A stretch of 64,000 nucleotides of DNA from an uncultured Clostridia bacterium (GTDB taxonomy: Bacteria > Bacillota > Clostridia > UBA1381): assembly GCA_944392335.1 (NCBI GenBank), contig CALXWJ010000052.1, positions 1-64,000 on the forward strand, written 5' to 3'. The notes beneath the pieces were generated by a model that made no database searches, was not told where the DNA came from, and was given only the letters and a program-made list of their open reading frames with translations. The first letter of the stretch is position 1. Every line of letters begins with the position of its first letter. Shown piece by piece: positions 37,233 to 44,863 of this stretch. Both the position numbers and the translations under genes were made by a program.

Positions 37233-37902
37233 ACTGATCGCGATTGACGGAGTTGACGCGAGCGGCAAGCAGACGCACACAAAAATGCTTTATGAGCGTT
37301 TAAAGGCCGACGGAAGAAATGTTAAACTTATAACTTTTCCCGATTATGAGAGCGAATCCTCCGCTTTGGTAAAGATGTATCTTTCGGGAAAATTCGGGGA
37401 TGATCCCGACGACGTTAACGCGTATGCGGCGTCAAGCTTTTTTGCGGCGGACAGGTTTGCCTCATACAGAATGAACTGGAAAAAGGATTATGAAGCTCCC
37501 GATATGATAATCATAGCGGACCGGTACACATCATCGAATATGATACATCAGGCAAGCAAGATCGATGATGAAGAAGAAAAAAATAAATTTCTGGATTGGC
37601 TTTATGAACTGGAATTTAAAATTTACGGACTGCCGGAGCCTGATATAACCTTCTTTTTGGATATGCCGGTGGAATGCGCGCAAAAACTTATGGCAGAGCG
37701 TGAAAATAAATTTGATAAAAATCAGACTAAGGATATTCATGAAAGAAATACTGATTATCTCAAAAAAAGCTACGATAATGCCTGTCATATTGCAAAAATA
37801 TATAACTGGAAACATATTTTATGTGCAAAAGATACGCTTGTAAGACCCATTTGTGAGATAAATGACGAGATATATGCTGCGGTAAACAGTATGTTAAAAT
37901 AA
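37225..37902 (+). CDS. tmk: Thymidylate kinase
   Basis: Phosphorylates dTMP to dTDP. The 225-residue P-loop kinase has 'IAIDGVDASGKQTHTKML' at the N-terminus, the 'IIADRYTSSNMIH' substrate/DR(Y/H) motif near residue 95, and a lid region with 'KFDKNQTKDIHERN'. The start at 37225 uses AGGGAG upstream; ATG 37216 is too close to that site. It overlaps the end of tagA by eight bases. Confidence 0.88.
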   Translation: MGKLIAIDGVDASGKQTHTKMLYERLKADGRNVKLITFPDYESESSALVKMYLSGKFGDDPDDVNAYAASSFFAADRFASYRMNWKKDYEAPDMIIIADRYTSSNMIHQASKIDDEEEKNKFLDWLYELEFKIYGLPEPDITFFLDMPVECAQKLMAERENKFDKNQTKDIHERNTDYLKKSYDNACHIAKIYNWKHILCAKDTLVRPICEINDEIYAAVNSMLK

Positions 37903-37977
37903 AGGTGTTTATTCTATAGCTGAGGACAGGAATTGAAATAGAAGGCTGTGTTTTTATGTACGAACAGAGGTACGGTT

Positions 37978-38760
37978 ATGAAAAAAATCATATGTTTGTT
38001 GTTCGCCGCGCTAATGATCGCGGCGGTCGGCCGCGGTCCGGTATCGGAGAAAGAGCCGGTATCAGATATTGGGGAGGATACAGTTAAAAGCTCAGATACA
38101 GAATATACAAAAACCGATGAAATCCCTGTATTGGAAGGGAAAATAATCGTGATAGACCCCGGACACGGGCTGAATAATATCAGCGCGTACGAGCCGCAGG
38201 CGCCCGGGAGCGACATAACAAAGCCCGCGTATGTGAGCGGAACAAGCGGCAAATATCAAACCGAAGAGGAGCTGAATCTATCGGTCGGCAAGACCCTGTA
38301 CACAGAGCTTATTGATCTGGGCGCGAAAACATATATGACAAGGCACGGGCATTACAGCCAAAGGTCAAATATAGAAAGGGCTGAATTTGCGAACGGCCTT
38401 AATGCCGATATATGTATAAGGATCCATGCCGACGGCAGCGAGGATAAAAACAAAAGCGGGATATCGGTGCTGGTGCCGGGAGAAAACCACTATGAGGGAA
38501 TAGACATATTGGAACAAAGCGGCAAAGCGGGGGAAATACTTCTTGAAAATCTCGTAAGGTATACGGGGGCGGAAAACGCGGGGCTTTCGGTAAGAAATGA
38601 CCTTGCGGGCTTTAATTGGAGTAAAGTCCCCGTGGTGCTTATAGAAATGGGTTTTATGTCAAACGAAAAGGAGGATTATCTGCTGTCGCAAAGCGATTAT
38701 CAGGAGAAGATCGCAGAGGGGATAGTTAACGGGCTGGAAGAATATTTTTTGAATAATTAA
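37978..38760 (+). CDS. N-acetylmuramoyl-L-alanine amidase (Amidase_3)
   Basis: A 260-residue secreted zinc amidase that cleaves the MurNAc-L-Ala bond of peptidoglycan. The first ~20 residues are a signal peptide ('KKIICLLFAALMIAAV'), then a short acidic linker, then the catalytic domain from residue ~57: 'IVIDPGHGLN' (zinc His), 'YQTEEELNLSVG' (zinc Glu), 'CIRIHADGSED' (zinc His) and 'VVLIEMGFMSNEKED' (catalytic Glu). The signal peptide ends in a lipobox-like AVG, but the next residue is Arg rather than Cys. Start at 37978; the frame opens at 37948. Confidence 0.9.
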   Translation: MKKIICLLFAALMIAAVGRGPVSEKEPVSDIGEDTVKSSDTEYTKTDEIPVLEGKIIVIDPGHGLNNISAYEPQAPGSDITKPAYVSGTSGKYQTEEELNLSVGKTLYTELIDLGAKTYMTRHGHYSQRSNIERAEFANGLNADICIRIHADGSEDKNKSGISVLVPGENHYEGIDILEQSGKAGEILLENLVRYTGAENAGLSVRNDLAGFNWSKVPVVLIEMGFMSNEKEDYLLSQSDYQEKIAEGIVNGLEEYFLNN

Positions 38761-38808
38761 TTTGACTTTGCTAAAATATACATTATGAATTTATATATCG
38801 GTGATCGT

Positions 38809-39837
38809 ATGGACATTAAAAATCTTTCAAAGCAGGAGCTGGCAGAGCTGATAGAGGACAACGCGAACGGTTTGGACCCGCACATAGGCAGTCTTGCTCT
38901 CAGAGAAAAAGAAAAATATTATCAAAACCGTATTTTCGCGAGAGGATTGATAGAGTTTACGAATATATGCAAAAATAATTGTTATTATTGCGGGATAAGG
39001 GGAGAAAATAAAAATATACACAGATACAGATTGAATAAGGAACAAATTTTATCTTGCTGTAAAGTTGGTTCGGAGTTAGGATTTTCGACTTTTGTACTGC
39101 AGGGCGGAGAAGATTTGTATTTTACCGATGAAAAAATGTGTGATATAATATATTCTATAAAGTCGCACTATCCCGATTGTGCCATAACTCTTTCCATTGG
39201 TGAAAAAACAAAAAAAACATACCAGGCATACAAAAATGCCGGAGCGGACAGATACTTGCTTCGTCATGAAACAGCAAATGAAAAACATTACGGTATGCTG
39301 CATCCTCATGATATGAGTCTTGAAAACAGAAAGAGATGTTTATATGATTTAATGGAAATAGGATTTGAGACCGGGGCGGGATTTATGGTAGGCTCTCCTT
39401 ATCAGACATATGAAAATTTAGCGGAGGACTTGCTCTTTTTAAAAGAGTTAAAACCGCATATGGTTGGAATTGGTCCTTTTCTTCCTCATCATGACACACC
39501 GTTTAAAGATTTTAAAAACGGAAGCTTTGAACTTACAATTACCATGCTTGCATTAACAAGACTAATGCTTGGGGATGTGCTTTTGCCGGCAACAACTGCA
39601 CTTGCAACATTAAAACCTGACATTGGCAGAACAAAAGCGTTTTTGGTTGGTGCAAATGTTGTAATGCCAAATCTTACACTTAGTGAATACAGAGATGATT
39701 ATCTTCTTTATGATAATAAATTATCAAGCGGAAATGAGGCTGCACAAAGTATTAAAAATCTTGAAAAAGAAATAATGAAGTCGGGAAACATTCTTGATAT
39801 GTCAAGGGGAAATAACGTAAGACTAAAGAATTTGTGA
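38809..39837 (+). CDS. hydE: [FeFe]-hydrogenase H-cluster maturase HydE (radical SAM)
   Basis: A 342-residue radical SAM protein. The cluster motif is 'ICKNNCYYCGIR' (CX3CX2C, about residue 55). 'FVLQGGEDLYFTDEKM' and 'LLRHETANEKHYGMLHP' are typical of HydE, which helps build the dithiomethylamine ligand of the H cluster. HydF and HydG are not in this window. The start at 38809 is weakly supported by GGTG upstream; ATG 38785 is an alternative. The presence of HydE implies an anaerobe with an [FeFe] hydrogenase. Confidence 0.88.
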   Translation: MDIKNLSKQELAELIEDNANGLDPHIGSLALREKEKYYQNRIFARGLIEFTNICKNNCYYCGIRGENKNIHRYRLNKEQILSCCKVGSELGFSTFVLQGGEDLYFTDEKMCDIIYSIKSHYPDCAITLSIGEKTKKTYQAYKNAGADRYLLRHETANEKHYGMLHPHDMSLENRKRCLYDLMEIGFETGAGFMVGSPYQTYENLAEDLLFLKELKPHMVGIGPFLPHHDTPFKDFKNGSFELTITMLALTRLMLGDVLLPATTALATLKPDIGRTKAFLVGANVVMPNLTLSEYRDDYLLYDNKLSSGNEAAQSIKNLEKEIMKSGNILDMSRGNNVRLKNL

Positions 39838-39890
39838 TTGATTGTCAAACGAAGATTTTAAAATGTTTGTAATATGAAAGGAATATAAAT

Positions 39891-40562
39891 ATGAGCATTA
39901 ATTCAAAACAACAGATAAAATGCCCTTATTGCGGACATCTTAATGATGTGACCGTTTGGAGTTCGGTGACTGTTGAGGACAGTATGGATTTAAAAGATGA
40001 TATTTTAAAAAGAAAATTAAATATTATGGTATGCAGTAATTGTCAAAAACAGGCATTGCTTCCTCATTCCATGCTCTATCATGATAAGCAAAAAAAACTT
40101 ATGATATCCTTTTCTCCATGCAGTGATCCTGCTGAAAAAATGAGGATTTTTGCAGAAATGAAAACATCATTTTCAAAGTCGGGAGAAATTAATAATTTTG
40201 AAGATTACAATCTCAGGTTTGTATGGAATTATGACGATTTGATGGAAAAGATACTGATATTCGATAAAGGTCTGCATGACAAGGTGACAGAGGTATTAAA
40301 GGTTTTAATACTTATGCAGGAGCCTGAAAAAGCAAATGACAGAATAGGAGTTTTTGGAAAAATCGAAAATGATGAGATAGAATTTTTAATTCGTGATAAA
40401 AAAGAACAGCAGTTTTACACATCAAGAATCCCTATGTCATCATATGAAACAATTAAAGAACAACTAAGGTTGAGTGGTGTAAAGTACAAAAGCTTCAATT
40501 GGGAAATTGTAGATATTGATTATGGTGCAAGCCTGTTAAGAGGCGTTAATAATATATTGTAA
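39891..40562 (+). CDS. CpXC-domain zinc-ribbon protein
   Basis: A 223-residue protein with an N-terminal CpXC domain: 'IKCPYCGHLNDVTVWSSV' and later 'IMVCSNCQKQALLPHSMLYH', giving two Cys pairs that form a zinc ribbon. The second half is mixed alpha/beta with no motif I know. The CpXC family has no established biochemical role. GAAAGGA precedes the ATG. It is followed 28 bases later by a lipoprotein gene, possibly one transcript. Confidence 0.75.
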   Translation: MSINSKQQIKCPYCGHLNDVTVWSSVTVEDSMDLKDDILKRKLNIMVCSNCQKQALLPHSMLYHDKQKKLMISFSPCSDPAEKMRIFAEMKTSFSKSGEINNFEDYNLRFVWNYDDLMEKILIFDKGLHDKVTEVLKVLILMQEPEKANDRIGVFGKIENDEIEFLIRDKKEQQFYTSRIPMSSYETIKEQLRLSGVKYKSFNWEIVDIDYGASLLRGVNNIL

Positions 40563-40590
40563 AATAGGTTTTGAAAGGAAATTTAACGTA

Positions 40591-41058
40591 ATGAAAAAAT
40601 TTATTGCTTTATTTATGATTGGTGCAATGTTATTGTCGGTGTCGGCATGTAAAAAGGAAGAACCAAAACAGCAGGAAAATTCCGCATTGCTTGAATATTA
40701 TGAAAATGATGAGGCTTATTTTGATTATAAAACAAATCACTATAAATTCAGAATGCCTATTTACTGGAAAGGCAAATTTATGACACTTGTTTCGGCACAC
40801 AGGGAAGATTTCTATTTGCAGAGTGCTTATGATGCAGACGGAACCGGACTTGCGTTTTCAATACTTGAATATGAGGACGAGAGTTATAAAAAAGAGCTTG
40901 AAAATTATACTTATCTCTGCTATGATGCGAGATTTGAGCTTCACTATGTACTTGTTGAACCACAAGAAGAGATATGCCCCGAAGAATATATGGAGGAATA
41001 TCAGAAATTAAGAAGAATAGTAGGTATTGTAAAGAGTACATTCAAGGCAGAAATGTAA
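40591..41058 (+). CDS. Small lipoprotein, unknown function
   Basis: A 155-residue protein with a clear lipoprotein signal ('ALFMIGAMLLSVSACKK': lipobox LSVSAC, Cys20). The mature part is a compact, aromatic-rich domain with 'YKFRMPIYWKGKFMTLVS', resembling small extracytoplasmic domains that follow a lipobox in Clostridia. No enzyme motif is seen. GAAAGGA precedes the ATG. It may share the CpXC promoter. Confidence 0.78.
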   Translation: MKKFIALFMIGAMLLSVSACKKEEPKQQENSALLEYYENDEAYFDYKTNHYKFRMPIYWKGKFMTLVSAHREDFYLQSAYDADGTGLAFSILEYEDESYKKELENYTYLCYDARFELHYVLVEPQEEICPEEYMEEYQKLRRIVGIVKSTFKAEM

Positions 41059-41481
41059 GTATATAACATGAAACAGTATTTTGAGTAGTTAAAAAATGCT
41101 GTTTTGTAACTATGTCTGTAGTTGGTTGAGTTAATGTATTTTGTGTATAATTAATTTGTAATATGTTTTTTAAATAATATACAAGTAACAATATTTTAAA
41201 TTATAATATATTTTTTGATAATTTGTGTTTGTTAAATTGCTTTAATAAGTATAAAACAAATAAAGTAATTGTCAAATATGTTTTTTGAGAATATTAAATA
41301 TTAATTAGGCGGCTATTATTGATTATTTCATATAATTAATAATAGCATCGTCTTTCTGTTTTTTGTGGTGCATTTACTAACATTGATATTTATCAATAGT
41401 TACTATAATTTTTTGATGAAATAGATTATAATTTATGTGTTTTTTTATTTAAAAATAGAAAGATATAAAAATATAATTATT
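41059..41481. other. AT-rich intergenic gap, no gene seen
   Basis: 423 bases of very AT-rich DNA between convergent genes. There is an inverted pair 'GGCTATTATTGATTA ... TAATTAATAATAGC' (about 41311-41347), which could end transcription. No ORF with a ribosome site and no tRNA were found. Confidence 0.5.
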
Positions 41482-41802
41482 TTACAAATTTTCCACAATA
41501 AATTCAATTAATTTTTTTTGTTTATCGTTAAGTTTTCTAAATCTTTTAATCAACTTTGTTTCTGATTCATTTAAATCTGTACTTTTGGGATTATCTGCTT
41601 GTGTTTTTACAGAAGTTCTTCCAATCAGATAATCTGTAGAAACATCAAAATAATCTGCTATTTTTATTAATGTAGCTATACTTGGTTCTACTTCATGATT
41701 TTCATATTTATTTACTGATTGTTGACTTACCATTATTTGATCAGCGAGTTGTTGCTGACTTATTCCAAAAGACTGTCTTAATTTTTTTAAATTTTTTATC
41801 AT
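41482..41802 (-). CDS. XRE-family transcriptional regulator
   Basis: A 106-residue repressor-like protein with a SinR/Cro-type HTH ('LRQSFGISQQQLADQIMV', 'SQQSVNKYENHEVEPS') in the N-terminal 60 residues and a C-terminal ~45-residue helical tail. It is read away from the 177-residue membrane protein gene, with a shared control region holding a palindrome at 41874-41888. The start at 41802 has AAAGGAG eight bases upstream; the GTG at 41811 overlaps that site. Confidence 0.85.
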   Translation of the reverse strand: MIKNLKKLRQSFGISQQQLADQIMVSQQSVNKYENHEVEPSIATLIKIADYFDVSTDYLIGRTSVKTQADNPKSTDLNESETKLIKRFRKLNDKQKKLIEFIVENL

Positions 41803-41867
41803 GTTAATCACTCCTTTCTATATTTTAACAACTTCTATTATTTTTTTAAAAAACTTATTATTAGTTA

Positions 41868-41896
41868 TTGACAACAACTATAAGTTGTGATATAAT
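41868..41896 (+). promoter_or_regulatory. Promoter with a palindromic operator
   Basis: TTGACA (41868-41873), a 17-base spacer and TATAAT (41891-41896). The spacer holds the perfect inverted repeat ACAACT-ATA-AGTTGT (41874-41888). A half-site (AACAACT) recurs near 41827 by the regulator's own start. Repression by the neighbouring XRE protein is the obvious inference. Confidence 0.7.
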
Positions 41897-41941
41897 TCTA
41901 TACATAAAAAAACTATCAGTAAAGCAAAGGAAGATGATTTT

Positions 41942-42475
41942 ATGGAAAATGAAGTAATGCAAATACAGAAAAAACCTTTTTATAAAAAATGGTGGGTATG
42001 GATTCTTATTATTATTTTATTTCTTATTATGGTTTCTATGTGCGGAAGTACTGACGAAGTCAAAAAAGATTTGATAAATTATATAGACATTGCCTCAAGC
42101 GAGTTATCTGATTTAGAAAATGAAGTTGTAGATACATATGAAAATGCAAGAGAAAATTATACTGATGACTATACTTTATATACTATAGTACGAGATGATG
42201 TTGTTCCTAATTCCTTGAAATTAATTGATGAAGCAGAAAAAATTACACCAAAAACAGAAGAAGTAAGACAAATACATGAAATGTATATTTCTAGCATTAA
42301 TAAACAAAATGCAGCTTTTACAATGATTTTATCTGCGCTTGAAAACCAAGATTATATGCAACTTTCACAAGCAAATGAGAAACTGAGTGAGGCAAGGACT
42401 TCTGCTCGAGATTTCTTAAATGAGTTGGAAGAACTTGCAAGTGAGTATGGTATTACAATAACTAACTCTAATTAA
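41942..42475 (+). CDS. Single-pass membrane protein, unknown function
   Basis: A 177-residue protein with a basic cytoplasmic N-terminus ('QKKPFYKKWW'), one hydrophobic segment ('WVWILIIILFLIMVSMC', about residues 17-33) and an outside domain that is nearly all helical and acidic, with the look of a four-helix bundle. 'VSMCGS' resembles a lipobox but sits after a long basic tail, so it is more likely an ordinary membrane anchor. Control by the divergent XRE gene is likely. I recognise no family. Confidence 0.75.
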   Translation: MENEVMQIQKKPFYKKWWVWILIIILFLIMVSMCGSTDEVKKDLINYIDIASSELSDLENEVVDTYENARENYTDDYTLYTIVRDDVVPNSLKLIDEAEKITPKTEEVRQIHEMYISSINKQNAAFTMILSALENQDYMQLSQANEKLSEARTSARDFLNELEELASEYGITITNSN

Positions 42476-42778
42476 TTTATATTTATGAACTATAGTTATA
42501 CATATTACATATAAAGTAGAAAAGAAATATTATAATAAGAAAATTTGTAAACTAAAATGAGTTTTATTAATGAATATAAAAAACTAAGAAATGTTGCAGG
42601 TATCTAAAGAATTTAATTTAGAAACAAATGTAAAAGTATATAAAAATATATAAATGACAAAAAATTGATATTTTGTCATTTATTTTTTATATTAATATAT
42701 ACTGACTTGTGCTATAATCAAAACGAAAATAAATAAAGGCTATTATGTACTGCAAAAATTGAATATGGAGGAGAAATT
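42476..42778. other. AT-rich gap with a terminator and a promoter
   Basis: AAATGACAAAA (42652-42662) pairs with TTTTGTCATTT (42671-42681) and runs into T residues, forming a terminator. Downstream, TGCTATAAT (42710-42718) is an extended -10 promoter without a good -35, likely used by the next gene. A short frame near 42557 ('MSFINEYKKLRNVAGI') resembles the start of an HTH gene but stops at once. Confidence 0.6.
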
Positions 42779-43612
42779 ATGAAGAAATTTAAAATTGGCT
42801 TACAGTTATTTTCTGTACGTGACGAAATGGAAAAGGATTTTGAAGGAACCTTGAAAAAGGTCAGTGAAATGGGTTATGAATATGTAGAGTTTGCGGGATA
42901 CTACGGAAAAGCAGCCGAGGAAATCAAGGAAATACTTGATAAATATAACTTAAAGGCAATTTCCGTACATCAGAATTATGAATTTTTCATTGGTGAAGAC
43001 GCTCAGAAAAATGTTGATTTTTTAAAAACAATTGGCGCGAAATATGCCGCAATTCCATGGATGGGTTTGGAAAAACACAAAGGAACCGACCTGTATGAAC
43101 AAACAGTAAATGATATAAAAAAAGTTGCGGACTTGCTTTCTGAAAACGGTATACAGTTATTGTATCATAATCATGAATTTGAATTTAAAAAGTATGAAGA
43201 TAAATTCTATCTTGAATGGCTGCTCGAGGCTACGGAAGGGAAAATGCTTCCGGAGCTTGACACCTGCTGGGTACATTATGCGGGAAATATCCCTCAGGAA
43301 TATATGTTAAAATATAAAGGAAAGCTTCCGGTAGTCCACATGAAGGACTTTGTCTGCAAACAGTTTATGGCAGGCCCTGTATACGGCCTTATTGATGAAT
43401 CGGGCAAGGAAATGAAAAATGCCACACGTGAGGATAACGGCTTTGAATTCAGGCCGGTAGGCGACGGTATGCAGGATGTGCCGGCGATCCTTGAAGCGGC
43501 GGAGGAATGCGGTTCGGAATATATAATAGTTGAACAGGACGGATTTACCGGGATCGAACCTATGGACGCCGTTAAAAAGAGCAGGGATTATTTAAAAGCC
43601 CTTGGTCAATAA
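42779..43612 (+). CDS. Sugar phosphate isomerase/epimerase-type TIM barrel
   Basis: A 277-residue protein of the xylose-isomerase-like/AP-endonuclease-2 barrel family. Metal-binding residues typical of the family are seen in 'LLYHNHEFEFKKYED' (His, Glu), 'LPELDTCWVHYAG' (Glu/Asp and His), 'VVHMKDF' (His, Asp) and the C-terminal 'YIIVEQDGFTG' (Glu). Family members act on inositol or sugar derivatives; the substrate cannot be given. GGAGGAG lies just before the ATG. Confidence 0.85.
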   Translation: MKKFKIGLQLFSVRDEMEKDFEGTLKKVSEMGYEYVEFAGYYGKAAEEIKEILDKYNLKAISVHQNYEFFIGEDAQKNVDFLKTIGAKYAAIPWMGLEKHKGTDLYEQTVNDIKKVADLLSENGIQLLYHNHEFEFKKYEDKFYLEWLLEATEGKMLPELDTCWVHYAGNIPQEYMLKYKGKLPVVHMKDFVCKQFMAGPVYGLIDESGKEMKNATREDNGFEFRPVGDGMQDVPAILEAAEECGSEYIIVEQDGFTGIEPMDAVKKSRDYLKALGQ

Positions 43613-43668
43613 TGTAATGATTCGGTGCTAATTAAAGAAATTTTATTTAATCACAGTGGAGAAGAAAA

Positions 43669-44349
43669 ATGGAAATTATAAGACCGGGAATGTTCGGAAC
43701 AAGCTATTCGGCAGACTCAAAAAGAAGATTGTTTGATTTTCTCAATCATCAGATATTGACTAAGGGAAAGATACCGGATTTTCTATTTATAGGCGATTCC
43801 ATAACCGAGTATTGGGATCTTGAGCTGTATTTTCAAAATGCGGGATTTATTGTAAACCGCGGGATAGGAGGAGATATATCTTCCATAATCCTCAAGCGGT
43901 TTGACGCCGACGCCTTGCAGCTAAAGCCTAAAAATATAATCTATCTTGCAGGCTGCAATGACCTGATGGCTACACATTACGATTACTGGTGGAAATGCCC
44001 GGGCAGGGAGGAGAAAGAGGCAATTGAAGAATTGCTGGATAATACAGAGGCGATAATAAAAAAATGCGGGGGTATTAACCTTTATATTTGTTCTGTATTG
44101 CCGTCTGCTTTATGTGTGCCGTATGACGCGGAAAAATTTAACGATAACATACTGACAGTAAATAAGGCTTTAAAAAAACTGTGTGAAAAATACAGCGTAT
44201 CATACATAGATTATCACAGCGCATTGTGCGGGCCTGACAAAAAAACCGTTATGGATAATATCACATATGACGGTATTCATCCAAATCCCGAAGGTTATGA
44301 GATCATGGCGGGGGTTTTGAAAAAAGCTATCGGCAAGATCAACGGCTGA
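43669..44349 (+). CDS. SGNH/GDSL-type hydrolase
   Basis: A 226-residue SGNH-fold esterase without a signal peptide. Block I is 'FLFIGDSITEYWD' with the nucleophile Ser, block II 'NRGIGGDISSIILKRF', block III 'YLAGCNDLMATHYD', and block V 'DGIHPNPEGYEIM' with the catalytic Asp-x-x-His. Such enzymes often remove acetyl groups from sugars; the gene next door (isomerase-type) supports a sugar context. The ATG has GGAGAAG upstream. Confidence 0.88.
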   Translation: MEIIRPGMFGTSYSADSKRRLFDFLNHQILTKGKIPDFLFIGDSITEYWDLELYFQNAGFIVNRGIGGDISSIILKRFDADALQLKPKNIIYLAGCNDLMATHYDYWWKCPGREEKEAIEELLDNTEAIIKKCGGINLYICSVLPSALCVPYDAEKFNDNILTVNKALKKLCEKYSVSYIDYHSALCGPDKKTVMDNITYDGIHPNPEGYEIMAGVLKKAIGKING

Positions 44350-44378
44350 TTTAAAAAGCATATGCGGAGGTTTTATGT

Positions 44379-44549
44379 GTGAGAAGAAAAGAAAGAGAAG
44401 TCATTGATGATACTAAGATCGATGAGATCATAAAAAACAGCAGGATATGCAGAGTTGGTTTTAATGATAACAATGGAAAATCAATAGATGCAACCGCTGT
44501 ATTTAAGCTGGAAGCTGACAGTATCTCATGCAAAGAGCATATCAGGTGA
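44379..44549 (+). pseudogene. NimA/pyridoxamine-oxidase-like protein, internally deleted
   Basis: A 56-codon frame with a GTG start and a good GGAGG site. The first half ('MRRKEREVIDDTKIDEIIKN', then 'SRICRVGF') matches the N-terminus of NimA-type flavin proteins, and the last ~18 residues ('ATAVFKLEADSISCKEH') match their C-terminal end. The flavin-binding middle (about 90 residues) is missing, so a deletion has joined the ends. Unlikely to be functional. Confidence 0.65.
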
Positions 44550-44608
44550 TAATGAAATACATTTTATCGGGAAGATAAGAATCAGAAATTTGTTTATTTA
44601 AAGAAATC

Positions 44609-44649
44609 GGGACTATGACAAATCAAAGAAATTGTTCTGTCATAGTCCC
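44609..44649. terminator. Bidirectional terminator
   Basis: GGGACTATGACA (44609-44620) pairs perfectly with TGTCATAGTCCC (44638-44649), between convergent genes. T residues follow on the plus strand. Confidence 0.88.
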
Positions 44650-44656
44650 ATAATTT

Positions 44657-44863
44657 TTATGAAATTGATTTTACTTCATATCCCGCGTCGGTTACAGCTT
44701 TTATCAAAACATCATCCGAAACGTTTTCGGTCAACGTAATAACTGCTTCCTTAGCTTCAAGATTGACGGTTGCCTGTACGCCGCCGATCTCATTCAAAGC
44801 CTTTTCTACCCGTGACGAGCAGTGAGCACAGGACATCCCTTCAATTTTCATTGTTTTTTTCAT
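44657..44863 (-). CDS. Possible internal CopZ-like copper chaperone (alternative start in copA)
   Basis: Within copA, an ATG at 44863-44861 has AAAAGGAG (44880-44873) nine bases upstream, as good as any site in the window. Translation from it gives a free 68-residue HMA protein with 'GMSCAHC', exactly the size of CopZ chaperones. It is in the copA frame, so it may be made both as the C-terminal domain and alone. A past copA-copZ gene pair fused by loss of the stop codon would explain the leftover ribosome site. Separate production is inferred. Confidence 0.5.
   Translation of the reverse strand: MKKTMKIEGMSCAHCSSRVEKALNEIGGVQATVNLEAKEAVITLTENVSDDVLIKAVTDAGYEVKSIS

Noticed and set aside
42557-42607. 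Short 'MSFINEYKKLRNVAGI' frame as a gene
   Set aside because: Only 16 codons, with no ribosome site; at most a relic of an HTH gene start.
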